DNA from: Mariluticola halotolerans
GTDB taxonomy: Bacteria > Pseudomonadota > Alphaproteobacteria > Rhizobiales > Devosiaceae
DNA: 64,000 nucleotides
Assembly: GCF_021611515.1 (NCBI RefSeq)
Contig: NZ_CP090961.1
Coordinates: 1 to 64,000, forward strand
Direction: 5' to 3'
In this document: positions 6,751 to 16,004 of the stretch, piece after piece
How the letters are laid out: each line of letters begins with the position of its first letter
Position numbering within the stretch: position 1 is the first letter of the stretch
Made by a program: the position numbers and the translations under genes
Notes under the pieces: model-generated
The model's database searches: none
What the model saw: only the letters and a program-made list of their open reading frames with translations
What the model was told of the DNA's origin: nothing

Positions 6751-8805
6751 ATGCAAAATCTCTGGAATGACAGCGAAGCCGAAGCGCTGGTGCAGCGCTA
6801 TGCGCCGTCGGGCGTTAATCGTGACCTCGCGCTGCGCACTTATACGACACGGCTTTTGGGCGGTGTGCCGCGTCTGGTTTTGCATGGCGGCGGGAATACC
6901 TCGGTCAAGACGCGGGTCCGTGATCTTGTTGGTGAAGAATGGGATGTGCTTTGCGTCAAGGGCAGCGGCTGGGATATGGGCACGATCGAGCCTGAAGGAC
7001 TGCCGGCGGTCAAATTGCAGCCGTTGTTGAAAGCGCGTGCCCTCGACAAGCTGTCCGATGAGGACATGGTGGCGCTGCAACGCGCCAATCTCATCAATCC
7101 CGCCTCGCCCAACCCTTCGGTTGAAGCGTTGTTGCATGCGTTTCTGCCGCATAAATTTGTCGATCATACCCATTCCACCGCCATTCTCGCCATTGCCGAC
7201 CAGGCCGAAAGCGAGAAAATGAGCCGTGCGCTTTTCGGGCCCAAAATGGGGTTTGTGCCCTATATCATGCCCGGTTTTGATCTGGCGAAGGCGGCCGCGG
7301 ACGTGTTCGAGCAGGATACATCCGTTGAGGGGTTGATCCTCGACAAGCACGGCATTTTCACCTTCGGGGACACGGCAGAACAGGCCTATGAGCGCATGAT
7401 CCGTTATGTGACCCTGGCGGAAGATTACGTCAAAGAGAATGGCCGTACCCCCTTCACCCCTGTCACCTTGCCCAAACAATTGGCAACGCCGGGCGAGATG
7501 GCGGCAATGTTGCGTGGTGCGGTGGCCCAGCCGCTGGGGGCTGGCCGCTTTTCACGGGTGATCAGCGAATTCCGCACCTCCCCCACCATTCTGGATTTCG
7601 TTAATGCCGCCGAGGTCGCCGAGATGGCGAAGCGGGGTGTTTCGACGCCGGATTTGTCGATCCGCATCAAGACCGGCCCTATGGTGGTGCCGGCCCCCGA
7701 TGCGGAAAAGCTCGATAGCTATCGCGCTGAAATCGACGGGCGGGTCAGCGATTATGTTGCGGCCTATACCGATTATTTTGACACCAATAATGCCCGCGTC
7801 GGTGGGGACCGGGTCATGCTTGACCCCATGCCGCGCCTGACCCTTGTGCCCGGGCTTGGCCTTTTCGGGCATGGACGCACCCAGAAAGACGCAAGGATTG
7901 CTGCCGACCTTGCCGAGATGTGGATTGAGACTGCCCGCGATGCAGAAGCAATTGGCCGGTTTGAGCCGGTCACAAAGCCTGATCTGTTTGATCTTGAATA
8001 CTGGTCACTGGAACAGGCCAAACTGGCAGGTGCCAAGCCAAAACCGTTTACCGGGCAGGTTGTTGTAGTCACCGGTGGTGGCGGGGCCATCGGGGCGGCA
8101 ACGGCGAGGGCCTTTGCCGCAGAGGGGGCGCATCTTGTCGTGCTCGATCTTGATGCCGACAAGGCCGATGCCGCCGCGCAGGCTGCTGGCAATGGTGCCA
8201 TCGGGCTTGCCGCTGATGTGACGGACGCGGCATCGGTCCGCGCGGCATTTGATGCTGCTGTCGCCACGTTTGGCGGGGTTGATATTGTCGTCTCCAATGC
8301 AGGCGCAGCCTGGGAAGGGGCGATTGCGACGCTGGACGATGAATTGCTGCGCCGCAGTTTCGAGTTGAACTTTTTTGCCCATCAACTGGTGGCGCAAAAT
8401 GCGGTGCGCATCATGAAGCAGCAAGGTACGGGCGGGGTATTGCTGTTCAATGCCAGCAAGCAGGCCGTCAATCCCGGTGCCAATTTCGGCGCTTATGGTC
8501 TGCCCAAGGCGGCGACCTTGTTGCTGTCGCGCCAATACGCGCTGGAACATGGTGCCGATGGCATTCGCGCCAATGCAGTCAATGCGGACCGTATCCGCTC
8601 CGGCCTGCTCGATCCGGAGATGATTGCGGCGCGCTCGGTATCCCGTGGCGTTTCCGAGGCCGATTACATGGCGGGCAATTTGCTCAAGCAGGAAGTCACG
8701 GCAGAAGATGTGGCGCAGGCCTTTGTGCATCACGCCCTAGCCGACCGCACCACAGCCGATGTCACAACCGTTGACGGCGGCAATATCGCAGCGGCGATGC
8801 GCTGA
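6751..8805 (+). CDS. Bifunctional class II aldolase / short-chain dehydrogenase
   Basis: The 684-residue fusion has an N-terminal class II aldolase/adducin domain (about 1-400) and a C-terminal short-chain dehydrogenase domain (about 432-684). Aldolase features are HGGGNTS (45-51), KGSGWDMGT (70-78) and the zinc-binding HTHSTA (139-144). Dehydrogenase features are the cofactor motif TGGGGAIG (about 440-448) and the catalytic YGLPK (about 583-587). The same architecture is known in RhaD/RhaE-type proteins, which cleave L-rhamnulose 1-phosphate to dihydroxyacetone phosphate plus lactaldehyde and oxidise the aldehyde. Beside methylthioribose-type kinase and isomerase genes, the substrate could instead be a 5-deoxy or 5-methylthio pentulose 1-phosphate; that is inference. 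Confidence 0.85.
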   Translation: MQNLWNDSEAEALVQRYAPSGVNRDLALRTYTTRLLGGVPRLVLHGGGNTSVKTRVRDLVGEEWDVLCVKGSGWDMGTIEPEGLPAVKLQPLLKARALDKLSDEDMVALQRANLINPASPNPSVEALLHAFLPHKFVDHTHSTAILAIADQAESEKMSRALFGPKMGFVPYIMPGFDLAKAAADVFEQDTSVEGLILDKHGIFTFGDTAEQAYERMIRYVTLAEDYVKENGRTPFTPVTLPKQLATPGEMAAMLRGAVAQPLGAGRFSRVISEFRTSPTILDFVNAAEVAEMAKRGVSTPDLSIRIKTGPMVVPAPDAEKLDSYRAEIDGRVSDYVAAYTDYFDTNNARVGGDRVMLDPMPRLTLVPGLGLFGHGRTQKDARIAADLAEMWIETARDAEAIGRFEPVTKPDLFDLEYWSLEQAKLAGAKPKPFTGQVVVVTGGGGAIGAATARAFAAEGAHLVVLDLDADKADAAAQAAGNGAIGLAADVTDAASVRAAFDAAVATFGGVDIVVSNAGAAWEGAIATLDDELLRRSFELNFFAHQLVAQNAVRIMKQQGTGGVLLFNASKQAVNPGANFGAYGLPKAATLLLSRQYALEHGADGIRANAVNADRIRSGLLDPEMIAARSVSRGVSEADYMAGNLLKQEVTAEDVAQAFVHHALADRTTADVTTVDGGNIAAAMR

Positions 8806-8829
8806 CCGCCCCCACACTGCACGGGATAA

Positions 8830-8857
8830 AAAAGGGCGGCTCGAGAGCCGCCCTTTT
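8830..8857. terminator. Bidirectional intrinsic terminator
   Basis: A near-perfect hairpin pairs AAAAGGGCGGCT (8830-8841) with AGCCGCCCTTTT (8846-8857) around the tetraloop CGAG. It lies between the convergent aldolase fusion gene and the sugar-binding-protein gene. A-rich and T-rich flanks on the two sides make it usable in both directions. Confidence 0.85.
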
Positions 8858-8879
8858 CAGTATATTCAGGAAATAACGA

Positions 8880-9929
8880 TCAATCGCGGCTGGGCAGCGG
8901 CATCCACGCGGGCACGGCCACTTCAGCATGGGCGAATTGCGGCAGATTGGCCGACAGCTCGTCCATATTGCTGATGTCGTTTTCGTTCAGGTCCTTCTGG
9001 GTGATCAGGGTCGGCGGCACGATAACATTGTGGCCGGGATCTTCGCCCGCCAGCATCATGGCCAGCGCACGGACCGAAACCTCACCCACAACAGCGGGAT
9101 TGGTGGCGGCAGTGGCAACCCAGGCACTGCCCGGCTCGCGCATGGCTGCAATATCCGCAGTCGAAACGTCGGCAGAATAGATATCAACCTGCGAGGACAT
9201 CCCGGCTTCATCAACGGCAATCTTCACACCCTTGGCGAATTCGTCATAAGGGGCAAACATGACGGTGATATCGGGATTGGCCGCAAGGATTGAACGCGCC
9301 TGATTGGCAACGGAATTGGCAATCGGGTTGTCGAGCGTGCCGAACTGGGCCACTTCATTGATACCGGAATATTTTGCCTTGTACTCTTTCCACACTTCGT
9401 CCCGGCGATCGAGCGGGGCAATACCGGCGACATAGACATAGCCGGCGGTCCAGCTGTCGCCATGATCGGCAATTGCCTGCTCAAGGGCCAGACGGGACAG
9501 GTCGTGGTCAGATTGTTCAATCTGCGGAATGGCCGGGTTTTCGACATTCACGTCGAAGGCCACAACCTTGATGCCTGCATCAACCGCGCGCTGCGCGGCT
9601 TCCTGCATGCTCTCGGTCAGGCCGTGCTGAATGATGATGCCATCAACACCCAGTGCGATTGCCTGATCCACCATGTCGGCCTGCAGGGCTGCGTCCTGAC
9701 GGCTGTCGAGCACGCGCAGGTTCACGCCGATTGCAGCGGCCTGGCTTTCGACACCCGACAGATAGGCCTGGAAGAAGTCACCGGTCGACAGGTAACGCAC
9801 AAGGGCAATGGTCACATCGCCGGGATTGTCCAAGGGTGCCGGCATGTCCTGTGCAATGGCACCGCCGCCCAGTGCTGTCGCGCCGGCCAGTGCCAGGGCG
9901 AATTTGCCCAAAGTTCTACGCTTGATCAT
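8880..9929 (-). CDS. Sugar ABC transporter periplasmic binding protein
   Basis: The 349-residue protein has a twin-basic signal sequence (MIKRRTLGKFALALAGATAL, cleavage near residue 26 at AIAQD). The rest has the type I periplasmic binding protein fold of ribose/autoinducer-2-type proteins: repeated D-x-Q-D segments, GVDGIIIQHGLTES, KVVAFDVNVENP and a C-terminal NVIVPPTLITQKDLN. An AGGAGGAG ribosome site precedes the ATG. It is the last gene of the leftward importer operon (ATPase, permease, binding protein), which is divergent from the kinase operon. The ligand is likely a pentose derivative such as methylthioribose or deoxyribose, inferred from the neighbours. Confidence 0.85.
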   Translation of the reverse strand: MIKRRTLGKFALALAGATALGGGAIAQDMPAPLDNPGDVTIALVRYLSTGDFFQAYLSGVESQAAAIGVNLRVLDSRQDAALQADMVDQAIALGVDGIIIQHGLTESMQEAAQRAVDAGIKVVAFDVNVENPAIPQIEQSDHDLSRLALEQAIADHGDSWTAGYVYVAGIAPLDRRDEVWKEYKAKYSGINEVAQFGTLDNPIANSVANQARSILAANPDITVMFAPYDEFAKGVKIAVDEAGMSSQVDIYSADVSTADIAAMREPGSAWVATAATNPAVVGEVSVRALAMMLAGEDPGHNVIVPPTLITQKDLNENDISNMDELSANLPQFAHAEVAVPAWMPLPSRD

Positions 9930-9980
9930 TAATAGTCTCCTCCTGGTTGGATTATGCTTCGGTAGCGTCAGGCATGGCCT

Positions 9981-11021
9981 TTAGCGCTTACCGCGTTTCG
10001 ACAGGGCGAAAGTGAATACCAGTGCAATAACCAGCACGGCCCCTTTGACGAAATCCTGGGTGTAATAAGGCGCGTTCATCATCGTCAGCCCCTGCAACAG
10101 GATGCCGACGAACAGCGCGCCGATGGCGGTGCCGAATGCGTTGGGCTTGGCAGCGCCCAGAACCGCGAAGCCGATCAGGGCCGCGGCAACTGAATCGAGC
10201 AACAGGTTATTGCCCGAGGCGATATCGCCGCGCCCCAGCCGGGCGGCCAGAAGAATGCCACCGATCGAGGCAAACACGCCTGAAATGATATAGGCCCAGA
10301 TCTTGTAGGCATTGACCGGCGCGCCGGCCAATTGCGCCGCGCGCTCGTTGGAGCCCACCGCATACATCATCCGTCCAAAACGGGTATATTCAAGAAAGAA
10401 CCAGATGACGACGGCAAGAACGATGAGAACGACCACCGAGACGGGCAGCAGGTCAGGCAGGAAGAAATCAAACCGATGCCGCCCCAGCGCCAGAAAATCC
10501 GCGCTGAACGTGCCGGTGGCCGTGGTGCCGTCCGGCAGGGACATGCCTGTTGCAATCGAACGCCCCTCGGTTGGAATGCGCTGCAAGCCGACCAGAAGAA
10601 ACATCATGCCCAGCGTGGCCAGCAGATCGGGCACACGCATGTAAACAATCAGCACGCCATTGATGAACCCCACAGCGACCCCGACCAGCAGGCAGGTCAT
10701 CACCGCCGCCGTTGTGTCCCAGCCCAGCACAACCATGACATAGGATGACGCCATCATGGAGGTGGTGGCGACAGAACCGATGGAGAGGTCAAAACCTCCG
10801 ACCACCAGAGTGGCGGTTACCCCAAGTGCCAGGATGCCGGTGATCGATACCGACTGCAGGATGAACACCGCACTTTGCGGTGAGGCAAAACCGCGCGAGG
10901 AGATGGAAAAGAAGATAACCAGCCCCACCAGCAGCGCCAGAAAACCATAGCGGATGGCATATTCGCGAACGGTGGTGCTGGATGTGTCGATGGGCCGGGG
11001 CGCCGTTGTGTCTGAAGCCAT
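9981..11021 (-). CDS. Sugar ABC transporter permease (ribose/RbsC type)
   Basis: With the ATG at 11021 the protein has 346 residues and about eight to ten transmembrane helices. The motifs are those of the CUT2 permease family: GILALGVTATLVVGGFDLSIGS, TLGMMFLLVGLQ, GSNERAAQLAG and the cytoplasmic GAPVNAYKIWAYIISG. I prefer this start because GAGGACATC lies directly before it. An earlier in-frame ATG at 11048 begins immediately after the ATPase stop codon and would add nine residues; translational coupling would make either start possible. Confidence 0.85.
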   Translation of the reverse strand: MASDTTAPRPIDTSSTTVREYAIRYGFLALLVGLVIFFSISSRGFASPQSAVFILQSVSITGILALGVTATLVVGGFDLSIGSVATTSMMASSYVMVVLGWDTTAAVMTCLLVGVAVGFINGVLIVYMRVPDLLATLGMMFLLVGLQRIPTEGRSIATGMSLPDGTTATGTFSADFLALGRHRFDFFLPDLLPVSVVVLIVLAVVIWFFLEYTRFGRMMYAVGSNERAAQLAGAPVNAYKIWAYIISGVFASIGGILLAARLGRGDIASGNNLLLDSVAAALIGFAVLGAAKPNAFGTAIGALFVGILLQGLTMMNAPYYTQDFVKGAVLVIALVFTFALSKRGKR

Positions 11022-11048
11022 GATGTCCTCGGAGCCTGTGCTCGTCAT

Positions 11049-12557
11049 TTATTGAACGGTTGAATGGATGCCGGCGATTTCCGCCAGCAATCGGTCAGAA
11101 TCGATTGCGCCATTATTGTGCTCGCCCACAATGGTGTGTTCGGACATCACCAGAATGCGGTCGGCGATTTCAAAGGCTTCGTCGAGCTCGGTGAGAAATA
11201 CCAGTGTGGCGCGGCCATCAGCCGAGGCGCGCAATTTGGCGGCAATATCGCGCCGGGCGGCAATATCGACGCCCTGGAACGGTTCATCGAGAATAAGCAG
11301 CCGGGCCGACTGCGTCAGCCAGCGTGCGACCATAACCTTTTGCTGATTGCCGCCGGATAGCATGGACAATTCATCCCTGTCGCCGCGGCAGACAATATTA
11401 AGCGCTTCGATTTGTTGCTGGGCCTGCTGGCGCTCACGGTTGCGCCTCAGGATCGAGAAATCTGCCAGCCGCCTGAGAAAGGGCAGTGACATGTTCTCAT
11501 AAAGATTGAAGTCGGGAACGATACCGTTCTCGCCGCGATCCTTGGCAACCAGAAACACACCCTTGTCGATTGCCTCATGGGTGCTACGCGGCGCATAGGG
11601 TTTGCCATCCAGCACCATGGTGCCGCCATGGGCGGACCGGAAACCGAACAGGGTTTCGGCCAGTGCGGTCTTGCCTACACCCACCAGCCCGGTGACCACC
11701 ACAACCTCGCCCTGCCCCAGTGTCAGCGACATTGGCCTGGCGGTCGGGGCGATTTGCAAATTCTCGGCGGTGAATACCGGCGCGCCGGGCGCGCGAACTG
11801 TCACGGTGCCCTGGGATATCGACTGGCCTAGCATGGCGTTGACCGCGCCCTCATAATCGAGATTGTCGCCCTCGAACACACCGGTAATCCGCCCGTCTCT
11901 CAGGCTGACAATCCTGTCGGCAAGCCGGCGGATATCCGACATGCGATGCGATATATAAAGAATGGCCACGCCCCGCGCCTTCAACCGGTCAAGCAGGGTG
12001 AAAAGCCGGTCGGCCTCCGCTGTCGACAGGGAGGATGTCGGTTCGTCGAGAATAAGCACTTCCGGCTCATGCGCCATGGCGCGGGCCAGTGCCACCATCT
12101 GGCGGTCGGCAAGGGTCAGGTCGGCAACCTTGGCGTTGAGGCTGACCTTGAGGCCAACACGCTCGGCAACGATTTTTGCGTCGCGGCGCACCTGGCGGGG
12201 ATTGAAAATCATCTTCGCACCGGCTCCGCAGAGGCGGTCGAGGGTCAAATTGGTCGCGACATCAAGGTCGGCAACGACGCCGTCATTAATGTTCTGATGC
12301 ACGGTCACAACGCCCTGGCGGATCGCATCCGCAGGCGTTGCTGGCGCAAAGGGCTTGCCGGCCAGCGTGATGGTGCCGCCGCTGCTCGGATAGACCCGGC
12401 TGACGATTTTCACCAGCGTGGATTTACCCGCGCCATTGGCGCCCATCAATACTGTAACCGCACCGGCATCGAGCGTCAGATCCACGCCGTCCAGCACCGT
12501 TATCGGGCCGAACGACTTACGCAAGCCGGATATGCGGAACACGGGTTCTTTGACCAT
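11049..12557 (-). CDS. Sugar ABC transporter ATP-binding protein (tandem domains, RbsA type)
   Basis: Starting at the ATG at 12557, preceded by TAGGGAGGAACAAT, this 502-residue protein holds two ABC domains. The first has Walker A GANGAGKST, switch segment VTVHQN, a divergent LTLADRQMVALARA in place of the LSGGQ motif, and Walker B VLILDEPTSSL. The second has a divergent Walker A, GLVGVGKTAL, a good signature LSGGNQQK and Walker B LLILDEPFQGVD. The asymmetric degenerate second Walker A is normal for RbsA/XylG/MglA-type ATPases, where one site is catalytic. It energises the CUT2 permease and heads the leftward operon from the shared promoter region 12558-12697. Confidence 0.87.
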   Translation of the reverse strand: MVKEPVFRISGLRKSFGPITVLDGVDLTLDAGAVTVLMGANGAGKSTLVKIVSRVYPSSGGTITLAGKPFAPATPADAIRQGVVTVHQNINDGVVADLDVATNLTLDRLCGAGAKMIFNPRQVRRDAKIVAERVGLKVSLNAKVADLTLADRQMVALARAMAHEPEVLILDEPTSSLSTAEADRLFTLLDRLKARGVAILYISHRMSDIRRLADRIVSLRDGRITGVFEGDNLDYEGAVNAMLGQSISQGTVTVRAPGAPVFTAENLQIAPTARPMSLTLGQGEVVVVTGLVGVGKTALAETLFGFRSAHGGTMVLDGKPYAPRSTHEAIDKGVFLVAKDRGENGIVPDFNLYENMSLPFLRRLADFSILRRNRERQQAQQQIEALNIVCRGDRDELSMLSGGNQQKVMVARWLTQSARLLILDEPFQGVDIAARRDIAAKLRASADGRATLVFLTELDEAFEIADRILVMSEHTIVGEHNNGAIDSDRLLAEIAGIHSTVQ

Positions 12558-12597
12558 ATTGTTCCTCCCTAGTTTGACGTTATGGCCTCTGGCTACC

Positions 12598-12625
12598 AAA
12601 TGTCAAGCGCCTTGACATTTGACAA
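12598..12625. promoter_or_regulatory. Operator-like palindrome in the divergent importer/kinase promoter
   Basis: AAATGTCAAG (12598-12607) and CTTGACATTT (12611-12620) form a perfect 10-base inverted repeat around CGC. Overlapping it, 12612-12625 reads TTGAC-ATTT-GACAA, one base from the boxes at 5690-5703 before the SorC gene. Three half-sites thus lie about ten bases apart on one face of the helix. TTGACA at 12612-12617 could double as a -35 for the kinase operon. Control of both divergent operons by the SorC protein is inferred. Confidence 0.5.
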
Positions 12626-12697
12626 CATCCTGTCTTACCAACGTTGAGACAGAACGCGCCCATCCAGGCGGCGTCCATTCGATCCAGGGAGGTGGAA

Positions 12698-13969
12698 ATG
12701 GTGGATAATCAGGCTTTCGAGGCGCTTACCACGGCGTCACTACCCCAGCGACTTGGCAGCAACAGCGCCTTGACGGATCGCATCGGCACCGATGCTTCCA
12801 CATGGAAAGTGCGTGAGGTCGGTGACGGCAATCTCAACCTGGTTTTCATTGTCGAGGGGCCGGATGGCAGTGTCATTGTCAAGCAGGCATTGCCCTATGT
12901 GCGCCTTGTCGGCGATAGCTGGCCGCTGCCCCTCAAGCGCTCATTTTTCGAGTATAACGCCTTGATCCGTCAGGCGGATCGTATGCCTGGCATGGTACCC
13001 GAAGTGCTGCATTTCGATGAAACCCAAGCGCTGATCATCATGGAATTCCTCAGCCCGCACATCATCTTGCGGCAGGCGCTGATTGAGGGGCAGATCCTGC
13101 CCGGTCTCGGGCCGGATCTGGGGCTTTTCGTTGCCCGCACCCTGTTCCGCGGCTCCGATCTGTCCATGGATACCAAAAAGCGCAAAGCAGATCTGGCGTT
13201 GTTCGCAGACAATGCCGAACTTTGCGATATCACCGAAAACCTTGTGTTCTCGGATCCCTATTTCGATGCAGAAATGAACGCCCACACCAGCCCGCAGCTG
13301 GATGGGCTGGTGAAAGAATTGCGGGCTGACCGCGACCTCAAGGTCGCAGCCCAAGCCATGAAGCACCTGTTTGCGGCCAAGGCGGAAACCTTGTTGCATG
13401 GCGATTTGCACACCGGCTCGGTCATGGTCATTCCCGGTGAGACCAAGGTCATCGATCCCGAGTTTGCCTTTTACGGCCCGATGGCTTTTGACGTGGGCAT
13501 GATGCTGGCCAATTTCTGGATGAATTATTTCTCCCAGTCCGGCCACGAGCAGAACGGCGACCGCGATGACATGCGTGCATTCGTACTGACCACAATTACT
13601 GAAATCTGGAACACCTTCGCGGCTGAATTTGCCAATCTCTGGCGCACCGAACGTACCGGTATTCTCTATCAGGCCAGCCTGTTCGAGGATCAGGGCGATA
13701 TCCTGGGGTCCGAGCAGGCGCTTGACGGTGTCCTGCACGATATCTGGGTGGATGCGCTCGGCTTTGCCGGCATTGAAATGCATCGTCGTATTCTCGGGCT
13801 TGCCCATAATGCCGATTTTGAAAGCATTGAGGATGCGGATTTGCGCGCCAGCTGCGAGGCAAAGGCCCTCAAGCTGGGGCGGCATATCGCGGTCAACCGG
13901 GGCATCATTCACTCAATAACCGAAGTCAACAATCTGGCCGAACGGCTGCAACAGGAGATGGCTGTATGA
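12698..13969 (+). CDS. mtnK: S-methyl-5-thioribose kinase (MtnK) homologue
   Basis: The 423-residue protein belongs to the aminoglycoside-phosphotransferase-fold sugar kinases and matches MtnK in length and motifs. [17 protein letters not shown] is the nucleotide loop, then [33 protein letters not shown] with the Brenner-type catalytic Asp, and [17 protein letters not shown] with the metal-binding Asp. MtnK phosphorylates the anomeric OH of 5-methylthioribose using ATP; homologues also accept 5-deoxyribose. The ATG at 12698 is chosen because GGGAGG lies six bases upstream. The stop overlaps the mtnA start (ATGA), so the two are translated together. It is the first gene of a five-gene rightward operon. 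Confidence 0.85.
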   Translation: MVDNQAFEALTTASLPQRLGSNSALTDRIGTDASTWKVREVGDGNLNLVFIVEGPDGSVIVKQALPYVRLVGDSWPLPLKRSFFEYNALIRQADRMPGMVPEVLHFDETQALIIMEFLSPHIILRQALIEGQILPGLGPDLGLFVARTLFRGSDLSMDTKKRKADLALFADNAELCDITENLVFSDPYFDAEMNAHTSPQLDGLVKELRADRDLKVAAQAMKHLFAAKAETLLHGDLHTGSVMVIPGETKVIDPEFAFYGPMAFDVGMMLANFWMNYFSQSGHEQNGDRDDMRAFVLTTITEIWNTFAAEFANLWRTERTGILYQASLFEDQGDILGSEQALDGVLHDIWVDALGFAGIEMHRRILGLAHNADFESIEDADLRASCEAKALKLGRHIAVNRGIIHSITEVNNLAERLQQEMAV

Positions 13970-15060
13970 AAGTCGGAGATCGTCACTATCGCACTATCTG
14001 GCTGAATGAAGATGGCCGCGCCGTTGATATTATCGATCAGCGCTGGTTGCCGCACGAGTTTCGGGTTGTCACCCTGAAAACGCTCGAGGAGGCGGCCATT
14101 GCCATTCGCGACATGTGGGTGCGTGGCGCCCCCCTGATCGGGGTCACTGCCGCCTATGGCATGGCCTTCGCCATGGCCAATGACCCGAGCGACAAGGCGC
14201 TCGATGCGGCCTGGGAACACTTGCACGAGACACGGCCCACCGCGATCAACCTCAAATGGGCGCTTGACGAAATGCGCGCGGTCCTTGGCCCGCTCGCGCC
14301 AGCGGACCGGCTTGAAGCTGCCTATAAACGGGCGGGCGAAATTGCCGATGAGGATACCGAACTCAACCGCACCATCGGCACTCATGGTCTGGAAATCATC
14401 CGCAAGATTGCGGCCGGCAAAAAGCCGGGTGAGCCGGTAAATATCCTGACCCATTGCAATGCCGGGTGGTTGGCCACCGTCGACTATGGCACAGCAACCG
14501 CGCCGATCTATCTGGCGGTGGAAGAAGGCATCAAGGTGCACGTCTATGTCGATGAGACGCGTCCCCGCAACCAGGGTGCCCAGCTCACCGCATGGGAATT
14601 GAACGGACATGGCGTGCCGCACACGCTGATCGTTGATAATGCCGGCGGCCATTTGATGCAGCACGGCATGGTCGACATGGTGATTGTCGGCACCGACCGC
14701 ACCACGGCCAATGGTGATGTCTGCAACAAGATCGGCACGTATCTCAAAGCGCTCGCCGCCAAGGATAATGGCGTGCCGTTTTACGTCGCCCTGCCCTCCC
14801 CGACCATTGACTGGACGGTGAAGGACGGCGTTGCCGAAATTCCTATTGAAGAACGGGATGGCGATGAAGTGGCGCTGGTGCAAGGGCGTGATGCATCTGG
14901 AAATATCATTCAGGTGCGCATCTCACCGGATGGCACCCCCTCGGGCAATCCCGCTTTTGATGTCACCCCCGCCCGTTTGATCACCGGCCTGATTACCGAG
15001 CGCGGCATAGCCGATGCCTCGCCTCAAGGTCTTCTTTCCCTGTTTCCCGAGCGGCAGTAG
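13966..15060 (+). CDS. mtnA: S-methyl-5-thioribose-1-phosphate isomerase (MtnA) homologue
   Basis: At 364 residues this is a full-length MtnA of the eIF2B-alpha-like aldose-phosphate isomerase family. The RGAP loop (53-56), catalytic cysteine in [17 protein letters not shown] (C164) and catalytic aspartate in [19 protein letters not shown] (D244) are all present. It converts methylthioribose 1-phosphate, or 5-deoxyribose 1-phosphate, to the 1-phosphoketose. Together with the upstream kinase this fixes the first two steps of the pathway with good confidence. The next steps are not the usual MtnB dehydratase, for which no gene is seen in the window. Confidence 0.9.
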   Translation: MKVGDRHYRTIWLNEDGRAVDIIDQRWLPHEFRVVTLKTLEEAAIAIRDMWVRGAPLIGVTAAYGMAFAMANDPSDKALDAAWEHLHETRPTAINLKWALDEMRAVLGPLAPADRLEAAYKRAGEIADEDTELNRTIGTHGLEIIRKIAAGKKPGEPVNILTHCNAGWLATVDYGTATAPIYLAVEEGIKVHVYVDETRPRNQGAQLTAWELNGHGVPHTLIVDNAGGHLMQHGMVDMVIVGTDRTTANGDVCNKIGTYLKALAAKDNGVPFYVALPSPTIDWTVKDGVAEIPIEERDGDEVALVQGRDASGNIIQVRISPDGTPSGNPAFDVTPARLITGLITERGIADASPQGLLSLFPERQ

Positions 15061-15064
15061 ATTT

Positions 15065-15991
15065 ATGTCCCTATCCAATCAGCAAACAACCGAAGATATC
15101 GCCGCGGGCATTCGCCGCCGCGTCTTCCTGCACACCATGCGCAATAATGGCGGCTATCTCAGCCAGGCCTGTTCCGCCGCCGAAACGCTGGCGCTCATGT
15201 ATAATGAAGTGCTCCATCTCGGCGAGCCAACCTTACCGAAAGTGCCTTTGCCCTTCGCCGGCGTTCCCTCGGCCGACAATCCCGATGCCTTCACCGGTGC
15301 GGGCTATCACGGGCCTTTCGCACCTGAATATGACCGGTTCATCATCTCACCGGCCCATTATGCCCTCGTCATTTATTCGGCCCTGATCCAGATCGGGCGT
15401 ATGGATGAGGACGCGCTTGACCATTTCAATCGCGACGGTGGTTCTGTTGAAATGATCGGTGCCGAGCACAGCCCCGGCATGGAAGTGACCACAGGTTCGC
15501 TGGCGCAAGGCCTTTCCATGGCTTCCGGCATCGCCTGGGCGCGCAAGCGCAACGGGGAGAAGGGCAAGGTCTGGGTCTATATGTCGGACGGCGAATTCCA
15601 GGAAGGCCAGACCTGGGAATGCCTTGCAGCCATGGCCTATCATGGCATCGACAATATCGGCGTTATCGTCGATGTGAACCGCCAGCAATGCGACGGCGCC
15701 ATGTCGAGTGTTCTTGATCTTGGTGATCTGCCGGCACGGGTCGAAGCCTTTGGCGCGACCACGTTCTCGGTCAATGGCCATGATCTTGATGCATTGCGGG
15801 CTGCCGCCAGTGGTGGTGAGCCGGGCAAGCCGCTGGTGATCCTTGCCAATACTTCGCCATTTGAAGGCATGCCATTTTTGCAAAAGCGTTTCCCGCGCCT
15901 GCACTATGTGCGTTTCAAAACGCCTGAAGAACGCGCCGAAATGCAATCCGCCATAGCCGCCGAACTCGGCGTCGACGAAGCCATAATATAG
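15065..15991 (+). CDS. Transketolase N-terminal subunit (split transketolase)
   Basis: The 308-residue protein corresponds to the thiamine-diphosphate/Mg-binding half of transketolase. The ThDP motif appears as MSDGEFQEGQTWE (D175-G176-E177) ending in DVNRQQ (N205), and the conserved ISPAHYALVIYSAL and GSLAQGLSMASGIA segments are present. It needs the C-terminal partner encoded 13 bases downstream. The ATG at 15065 lies just after the mtnA stop; an earlier in-frame ATG at 15014 would overlap mtnA and has no ribosome site. Split transketolases are known in archaea and in specialised sugar pathways such as apulose-4-phosphate cleavage. Here the donor could be the product of the RuBisCO-like protein; that is inference. 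Confidence 0.85.
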   Translation: MSLSNQQTTEDIAAGIRRRVFLHTMRNNGGYLSQACSAAETLALMYNEVLHLGEPTLPKVPLPFAGVPSADNPDAFTGAGYHGPFAPEYDRFIISPAHYALVIYSALIQIGRMDEDALDHFNRDGGSVEMIGAEHSPGMEVTTGSLAQGLSMASGIAWARKRNGEKGKVWVYMSDGEFQEGQTWECLAAMAYHGIDNIGVIVDVNRQQCDGAMSSVLDLGDLPARVEAFGATTFSVNGHDLDALRAAASGGEPGKPLVILANTSPFEGMPFLQKRFPRLHYVRFKTPEERAEMQSAIAAELGVDEAII

Positions 15992-16004
15992 GGACCTGAA
16001 ACCA

